This document shows positions 56,501 to 64,000 of a DNA stretch of 64,000 nucleotides, one piece after another. The DNA is from Sebastes aleutianus (lineage: Eukaryota; Chordata; Actinopteri; Perciformes; Sebastidae), in NCBI GenBank assembly GCA_916700875.1, contig CAKAKS010000066.1, positions 18,397,990-18,461,989 of the forward strand, given 5' to 3'. A program made the translations under genes and the position numbers. The notes beneath the pieces were generated by a model, which was not told where the DNA came from, ran no database searches, and saw nothing but the letters and a program-made list of their open reading frames with translations. The first letter of the stretch is position 1, and every line of letters begins with the position of its first letter.

Positions 56501-57884
56501 TACATAAGCGCGTTGTGCGTTGGTGAGTGAAGGGGATACGCCGATGGCACTGCGTGAAAAGGACACATATGAGATCAGATAGAGTTGAGACTAATTCACA
56601 GCCTGGCCTGAGGACATTAAGCAGGATAAAGTGAGACATCTTTTTCTCACACCATTTAGGCGAAGCCCATGGGGACACATTGTTTATTTCTTGGCTGAAC
56701 TACATGATTTCAGGCAATAAGTGTGGTTTTGAAACACAGGCAAAAAAAAAACATGGCATTGTTTCATGTAGCTGCGAAAAAAATTGCAAAAAAATGTGTT
56801 TTAATACAAATAAAAACTGTTCTAACCTAACCAATTCACATTTTTTTAAACCCCTGCAATAAGACCTGTGCATGCTCCGCGCTGCTGCTCCGATGATTGT
56901 GATGTTAACCGTGCAGATTTATAGTGGATGAGACACCCAGTGCCAGCCCTTGGCAGGCCAGGCACGGTGCCCGCCCCAGGGGAGGTGGATGATGGAGAGC
57001 AAACAGCTAATAATTAATACCATGATTACACAGGCTGCAACAACACGGGGAGACAAACCTTCACACACACCCAGGCAGGGACCTGACCAAGACTGATAGC
57101 ACAGATGCACAAATATACAGACACAGGCGTGCACGCACTGTACCTGTCACACACACAGGGGCAGCACTCACACGATTAATGCCACAGCATCTAACAGCTC
57201 TTTCTTTCGATTTTACAAGGCCCTTGCAGCGGAAATGAAAGCCTATCTATCCTATCCTATTTAATTCTATGAACTATACTGGTGCTTGGTGTTTCATTGT
57301 AAACAGAGCGCCAGTCGCTCTGTGTCAGTTTGGCTGCTGTGAGACATTTAAAGTAAATAAATCCAGCTTGCTAAACCGTACCTGCCATGTGTAGAGGTGA
57401 TACTATAATTCAAAGGCTATAAAGACCATTAAAACGTGTTTAGGCTGTAACAATACCGCCCAGACCCCCCCTGTGCATGTGTGGATGAAACCTCCCATCC
57501 TATGCAGCCATTACCTAAAGCCACACAGTAGGATAACAACATAAAAACGTCACGGTCACCCTCATTAGCAGCCGGGCTGGAGCTCCCTTTTGATTTGTAC
57601 GTGCGCGCACGAGGCCTGCGATGGCTTCCATATGGGCACCCCCTTCATTTTTTAATATAACCAGCATCACGTTACGCCGAGCTGAGGTGATCCCGATTCC
57701 TCCGAAACCTCAAGTGTTTTTCTAAATGTGCTCGACATGTCCAGGATTTCCTACCATTTGAAGGGATGCAGGGGCGGTGTGTGTTTTCACTACAGTGCGG
57801 CTTGCCCAACTCCCTAGTAATGGTGTGTATATGTGTGTGTGTGTCAAATCCAGAGAGGGAGACAGGTTGTGTGTGTGTGCATGA

Positions 57885-57905
57885 GTGTGTGTGTGTGTGT
57901 GTGTG
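57885..57905. repeat. (GT)n microsatellite
   Basis: A GT tract of about 10 units, with another GT-rich run at 57825-57844. Confidence 0.85.
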
Positions 57906-59205
57906 AGTAAAGAGATGCCAACCATGGAGGGGCCATGCAGGGCCCACAGCCCTTGGCCACCACTTCCTCCCCCTCCGTGCCACATTGACTCTGTTTCCAT
58001 TACCACAGTGGAAGGAACAATAAAGGGCTGATGTGTGGATGTGTGGTCTACTAGCACAGCAGAGGCCTGGACAGCCCAGGACGGATTGGACTAAGCTAGT
58101 GAGACCTGGACAGCTTTGTGTGTGTGCATGTGAGCTCTACCTGACGACAGCTTGTCAGACACAGGAGAGTAGAGCAGAGGATTACTGCAGTAATCTTATA
58201 AGTTTTTGCACCTGCTCAGATCCGATCTCAGTATTGACCCATCCCATTCAGTTCTATTGGAATCCAAAAGTGAGATGAGCCATGACATTTATTTTGCCTA
58301 TTTAACTGCACATTTTCATTAGTAAACACAAATTGGGCCTGATTGCTAAATCGCAGTTGAAACCGACTAAAATTCAATTAGATGAAATTTGAAACCTGGC
58401 TGTGATAACAAACAAAAAAATTAGCTTATGGTACACAAAAGAGTTTCTCATCTCTTTGTCTCTTTTGTCTGAGGAGATGATGACACATTTGATCCTGTCT
58501 CTCAGTGTCACATGTCAACCTCCTCGTGCCCCGTCACTCTGACAGCTCACAGCCCGCGAGGCAAAGGATCATGGGTGCTGTGTCAGACACAGCGGGGAGG
58601 TCGGAGGAAGGCAAGCTAAATGCACGATGTGTGTGTTTCCGCGTGTGCGTATGTGTCTGTGCATGTGTGTCAGTTCTGAAGGGATGGATGCATGCCAAAG
58701 GCGAGAGCAACACCATGTCAGAGTGCTAGCAGACGATGCCCATTTCAGATACACTAATTCAAACAGTCAGCTCAGCCATGAAACCATTTCCTCCCATGAT
58801 TCCTCCACTCCCTTCCTCTCTGCTCCGTGTGCGTCAGCAGGGTGCTGCAAGGTGTAGCAACAGCCGTACCTTAGTTTAAGTGCGTCCAAATTTTTTATCT
58901 TAACATTATCAGGTTGTGGCGGCCTTCAGGAGAGTAGATAATGAGCTTCAAAGTTTTCCAACATGCTGTATAGTATCAGAATGTGCTTGACGGTAAGCAA
59001 GCGATATTCACTAAAAATGACTTCTAAACTGTACAGAAATGTTTGGGCATCCATGTCCAACAATTTGTTGCATAACCAAATAACAATGTTTTGTCGGTCA
59101 ACGGCGATTGCGACAGTGTCCTCAAAAATGTAGTCAACATGAGAGAGTTTTGAAGTTTTGATTGCAATTAAATAGCTAAGAGTTTTAGTTAGGCCTGCTG
59201 CTGTA

Positions 59206-59209
<4 letters not shown>

Positions 59210-59247
<38 letters not shown>
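59210..59247. repeat. (CT)n microsatellite
   Basis: A CT tract of about 19 units in intergenic DNA. Confidence 0.95.
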
Positions 59248-59250
<3 letters not shown>

Positions 59251-60932
59251 CTCCCCAGGCTTATCAGTGGATAAAGCTACTGGTCATGACATGACACAGT
59301 TGATAGGGTGAATGTGGGGGCATTGCATTTCTTGGCTGCGTTTTCCATATGTACCCTGCAGAAGGCTTTCCTCCTACATCAAAGGGGGTTCTCTGTAGAT
59401 CATATTTTTTTCACATAAGAATTGATGGATTTTACAAATAACTTGCCTGCAATGCATATAATGTATATATCATTTATATACACAATAGGTGTGAACATGT
59501 ATTTATTTCCATATTTTTACTTCCAGGTTGTAACAGAAAGGGGGAAAAGAAAGAAATAGCCATACAGAATACAGAATAGCCCTGCACCCTAAAAGGAAAA
59601 GAAGGTGAGGAGATGAGTGAGACTCACCTGTGTGCTGGGGGAAAGGGATTCAATTAACCAAATCAGCATGGAGGAGGACAGAGAGAGGAGGGAGAGTGGC
59701 TAAAGGAGGAGATCATTTGAAGTTTAATTAAGTTTCTGGACAGCTTTGCTCTTAAAAGAGAACAGTGACATATATAAAGGTAAATTGAGCAGCAAGTGAT
59801 CTAAGAACCGGCTGGATTTCATAAACTTTCTTGGATAACAAGGCACTGCTGGAGGTGTGCCGATCCCTGAATGCAACTGTGGTCTTCCTTGCCATTAAGA
59901 TAAGTCTCCTTTACTGCAACTCTCCAGGCTTCTCCTTCTTTTCCCCCCAAACCCCCCATGAACACACCCATAAACACATTCACCCTCACACCACATCTTA
60001 TCTTTTATCTGGAGTCCTCATTTAACGTAATGATTTCAGGGGCATTTTGTTTTCATATCTGGACTCAGAATTAAAATGTTGTTTCTCTTGACTGAATAGG
60101 CATTTCATGTGTATGAGACTGTATTTGAGTATGAACCCCACCTTTTTGATTTAATTACTGCTATTTAGGTTAAATACAGCTAGATTTAATGGATAAATTA
60201 TTATTATTATTTATTATTATTATTTATGAATTGATGAATTGTGTTTTGTTTTTGTCCGGGCTTACCCTCCAAGTGGTTTACAGTAACATTTTTTTGAGTG
60301 TGACGGGGTAGAATTTTAATTATTCTCTTGTTTGGCTCCCAACTCTTATTTTGGATATATGGGAGATATACCTGCACTACAAGGTGTGTTTCATTTTATA
60401 TGCAAGTAACCCCAACCTGTAAATATACTAAACTGTATATCGTATAGTAATCAAGTTTCACAGTCAGTCAGTTAAGTTTCTCTGTCTTAAGATATCCGCT
60501 GTAGTTCCAAACCCGCATTGAATCAGACGTTGGCTTGTTCTTTGTGTGTGCTTGTTTTGCTGCTGTTGCTCAACCTCCTGTCCAGCTCCCAACCCATAAG
60601 GCCATAACCATCACTTAGACTGACCAGCTCCTTACATGGCACACAGTGGTCATTTTACCATGACCATCTATCAAAACATATTTTCATATTTCTATTGGCT
60701 GAACGTCCTCTTTCCTCCACACCACACACACACAAACACACATGTACAAAAGAAACTGAGTTTTCCAACTTGATGGCTAAGCTTACGTTATATGTGGAAA
60801 CATGTCTTCCTTTGTTGACATGATGATGCCTTAAAAGTCTTTCTACAAATGTGGAGAAATTAAATGAAACGCTAAAAGACGGCATGTTAGCATGAATGAG
60901 ACAAAATGCTGTCGCCATGGTAGCGATGATAT

Positions 60933-61067
60933 ATAGACCTTTTCAAACATTCTAAATGGTACCCTTTGTATTTCCTGTTCCAATGATTGATAATCGAGTA
61001 GCTGACAGGAAGTAAACTGGGACTAAAGCTGTTGCCCCAGCAACAGAATAGCAATGAAAAGGTCTAT
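60933..61067. mobile_element. Small MITE with ATAGACCTTTTCA ends
   Basis: The 135-bp block begins ATAGACCTTTTCA and ends TGAAAAGGTCTAT, a perfect 13-bp terminal inverted repeat. The size and lack of coding capacity fit a MITE. No target-site duplication could be fixed because both flanks are AT-rich. Confidence 0.65.
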
Positions 61068-62764
61068 TAAATAAATAAATGACCGGGCCTACAGTGTAAT
61101 TGCCCATCACAGCCTGGAACATTGCACGATTATGAGATCTGCCCAACAAAGACCATTCTGTAGTTTGAGAGCAATCATATTACATACAGAGCTAGTGTGG
61201 AAATTATGATGGCCTCATGCAAAGATATGAATAGTAGGCCCATAATAGTTGTGGCTTTGCCTGAACGATCCCTTTTGAACCAACAGTTGGTTATAGCATT
61301 GCCTTCAAATGGCTTTAGCTGTCTGCCACTGTCAGACAAAAAGAGAACCACCTCCTTTCAGTGTTTTGGTCAAGATATAATGCGTTTCACAGGTGTGGGA
61401 GTCTTGGGGTAATTGGTAATGGGCAGCGGCAACTGGGGCCCCTGTGTGCCACCTGGAGAATCACACTACCCTCGCCAACCACCACCCATTTACTCCCCCA
61501 ACACCCACCACCAGTCACACACACACACACACACATGCACACACACAGTAGTCGCAGAAGGATGTTCCTTGAAAGCAGAAAGAGCGAAAACTGGCTCTTG
61601 ATGTAGATGTATAAATAGTTCCTCCTCACACTGCACAACATGTTCTGTTTTGATGTAATTATGGCGCAGGAAGAGCCTGGTTTAGCGGGGAGCGCTCTTG
61701 GGCAACCGTTGTTGGGTCTTTAACAAGGGATTAGGTAAAGAAAACGGTTGCACCTGGCTGAGCTCGGTGTGTTTTGGAGGAGGGAGGAAAAGGAAAGACG
61801 TATGGAGGAAGACAGACATAGAGCAGGAGGGGAATGAGAAGCACTCTTTCCAATATACACACACAGTTACAGACACACACATATGCGCCTTGTTGCAAGA
61901 GCACCTGGACTTGATGACTTAAACCTGCTGTAAAGTGGAAAACAACGAGGATTTAGGGTGAACACAAGCCGGGGCATGAAGCAGACACTTTATCTATAAT
62001 CTCAGTCAAACGGATCATTTAGGCCCCCCAACGCCAGCCAACATGCTGGATTGATTAAATTTACACAAATCCCCCTGAGAGCGATAGGCTTGTTAACAAA
62101 AGTTGAGGAGACATTTCATTGGCAGACTTTTCAGAGGACAAAATGAGGTAATGCTCGCTGCGCTAAGAAGATAAAAGGAAGAGGCTGAATGTGATGTGCA
62201 AAACTTTGTCCAGGTATCCATAGTGACGGAGCGCAATATCATTTTAATGTGACCTAGAGTTCCACTGTCCTACAGAGTATGATCACAGTTTATGAAACCA
62301 GATTGAGACAGGAAGTTTGTGTGCTGAACACAAGGGGGAGCACTTATCCTTTCCCTGTGTTTCCCAGGCCGCACAGCCTGCCATCACTTCAGAGCAAAGC
62401 AATCTTTTCCAGTCCATTGTTCCCTCTTATAAATCATGAAGTGTGTGTGTGTGAAAATATACTGAACACAACCTATCTAATCAACCCAATCACACCTACG
62501 TCCCCACACACGCATAAATATGGAAAATATATATATAAAAAAAGCAACATATAGGCCCACCGTAACAAACTTTTCCGAAACATTGAACCTGAAAAAAAAA
62601 TACATGTGCAAAAACTAAACACAACATCAAACGCTGAAATGAAAGCTGTAACCTTTTCAGGACATGTAAGGCAACTATAGTAATTCCAAACACAATGGAG
62701 CTCAACACGCTCCCTCTTAACACTTGTTCAGGCCTGTGGCGTTGAATGATTTGAATTCTTACTC

Positions 62765-62880
62765 TGGTGAGTTTCCCCCCTCCGTGAATTAATTAGTCTT
62801 TGCCAAAGCGGGCCACATTTGTCATTCGAATTTATGCTAATGAGCGCCGAGGTCTCGTGGAAGAGCTGATAGGCCGGAGC
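62765..62880. promoter_or_regulatory. Candidate conserved non-coding element
   Basis: The block combines GAATTAATTAGTCTTTGCC (homeodomain-type TAATTA), CATTTGTCATTCGAA and ATTTATGCTAATGAG (an ATGCTAAT octamer-like POU site) in low-repeat sequence between simple repeats. This composition is what fish enhancer elements often look like. There is no direct proof of conservation here. Confidence 0.25.
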
Positions 62881-63024
62881 AGCTGCTCTGTCCTTGCGGG
62901 GCCTAACTGTCTCCCTCTTTTTAACTGCTCCATCTCTCTGTCTACTCCTCTGTCTGGGCTCCTCATCCCATTTCTCTCTTTCAGGTTTTGTCTGCCTCTC
63001 TCTACCCCCCCGCCCCCTCTCCCC

Positions 63025-63028
<4 letters not shown>

Positions 63029-63061
<33 letters not shown>
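63029..63061. repeat. (CT)n microsatellite
   Basis: A CT tract of about 16 units inside a longer pyrimidine-rich region (62990-63130). Confidence 0.95.
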
Positions 63062-63064
<3 letters not shown>

Positions 63065-63342
63065 TCAGCTCCTTCTCCTTCCTCCTTGTCTCTCCTCCTG
63101 TGGCCTTATCATCCCACCTCCTCCTCCTTGCTTCTCTCAAACCTCCCGCTGGTCCTGGGCTCCATGACCTGTCAGTGGAGAGGAGACTGCCCGTGTCCCA
63201 GGCTGATAAGGCAGCTAATTATCCAACACTTCACACACCGGGGGAAGTGGATCGGCAAACAGACAGCCACACGCATACAGAACTATATGGGCCCAGACTT
63301 ATGCATACACCACTAGGAACACAAGTTATAACGATAGTAAGT

Positions 63343-63343
<1 letters not shown>

Positions 63344-63427
<84 letters not shown>
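63344..63427. repeat. (GATA)n tetranucleotide microsatellite
   Basis: Twenty-one consecutive AGAT units without interruption, which translate as a spurious YLSI repeat on the minus strand. Confidence 0.98.
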
Positions 63428-64000
63428 GGATACCAAACAGTCACATTAATCAATTGAAAAACCTGAAATAAAAACAGAATAGTAAAACACATTAAATTGG
63501 TCAAGAATAAAATAATTCAAAGCATAAATATTTGTGTACATAAATACCCGAACAAAGAGCAAAAGAACAGAGAGGACCCTCCTCTCCACTCCTGCATTGT
63601 ACTGCTCTGTAACAGAAAGCTGGTTGAAAAGTCAGTGGCATATCTTGGCAGCAATTTTAGGAGCTGAGCACTCCAATCCAGCCTCCCAGCCTCCCCATTT
63701 GATGGAGTAGAAATAAGCACTTTGGTGCTCTTTCTGCAATGTCCAAATGCACCATTGGTAGAGGGAGAGGTCCACATTCTGTAATGCTCTATTTTGAAGT
63801 TTGCTTCAAGTAGTGGCCAAGTGGTCGAGACAGTGTTTTAGAGGACAATCCAACCTGGCAATATTATGCAGTTTCCTTTTTTTGTCCCTCTACGTAGCAA
63901 ATAAAACACTGTTTTCTGACCTGGTCTTTCACCATGGTGGTTTTGGTTGGTGTGGTACATTATAGAATACAACACAGCATAAGAATGGGATGACAGTGTC

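Larger units (their letters stand above)
53576..64000. other. Intergenic DNA, no gene recognised
   Basis: None of the open frames here carries a family signature or convincing splice context. The stretch holds microsatellites (57885-57905, 59210-59247, 63029-63061, 63344-63427), a small MITE (60933-61067) and several single-copy-looking blocks with clustered AT-rich homeodomain-type sites (56985-57030, 62780-62860, 63195-63225) that could be regulatory. Confidence 0.5.

Noticed and set aside
59831..60025. Short frame starting MDNKALLEVCRSLNATVVFL
   Set aside because: No homology recognised and no neighbouring exon; treated as chance.
62800..63345. 181-codon frame with Ser-Leu repeats
   Set aside because: The repeats come from the CT microsatellite and the rest has no family signature.
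63344..63427. CRISPR-like regular repetition
   Set aside because: It is an uninterrupted GATA microsatellite with no spacers, in a vertebrate genome.

Overview
The window is nuclear DNA of a ray-finned (teleost) fish. The evidence is two vertebrate-type multi-exon genes with GT-AG introns, many CA/GT, CT, GATA and CTCTT microsatellites, and a set of fish-style interspersed repeats: a Tc1-like element, 8-bp-TSD hAT-like and TTAA-flanked MITEs, a tRNA-derived SINE and LINE 3' ends. There are no bacterial-type operons, phage genes or CRISPR arrays.

Layout. (1) 1-2390 is intron upstream of the first visible coding exon of a rhobtb gene. (2) 2391-4022, plus strand, holds the last four coding exons (174 codons plus stop) of a RhoBTB-family atypical Rho GTPase gene; its 5' part lies before the window. 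(3) 4023-16887 is the rhobtb 3' UTR, intergenic DNA with several repeats, and the promoter/5' UTR of the next gene. (4) 16888-50468, plus strand, is a complete 16-exon gene for a 768-residue drebrin/drebrin-like (Abp1) family protein: ADF-H domain, charged coiled coil, proline/serine-rich linker, very acidic segment and C-terminal SH3 domain. Every exon junction was joined by hand and the frame is open throughout. Intron 1 is about 17.5 kb; the other long introns (3, 4, 7, 8, 14) all hold transposon-like insertions, while the rest are 114-536 bp. (5) 50469 to about 52370 is its 3' UTR. (6) From about 52370 to 64000 I recognise no gene, only repeats and a few stretches that could be conserved regulatory DNA.

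Functionally, the second gene should encode an actin-filament-binding adaptor whose SH3 domain recruits proline-rich partners. The first encodes the C-terminal end of a BTB-containing atypical Rho GTPase, a family known as CUL3 ubiquitin-ligase adaptors. They lie in tandem on the same strand but nothing in the sequence shows shared regulation.

I found no wholly new system. The points most worth a second look are the mosaic drebrin-like protein (drebrin-like middle, Abp1-like SH3 tail, divergent ADF-H domain, GAG-repeat acidic exon), a rhobtb tail intermediate between RHOBTB1 and RHOBTB2, a near-palindromic TTAA-flanked foldback element inside intron 3, a GT microsatellite that forms the exon 7 splice acceptor tract, and a family of dispersed repeats sharing one internal module in at least four places.
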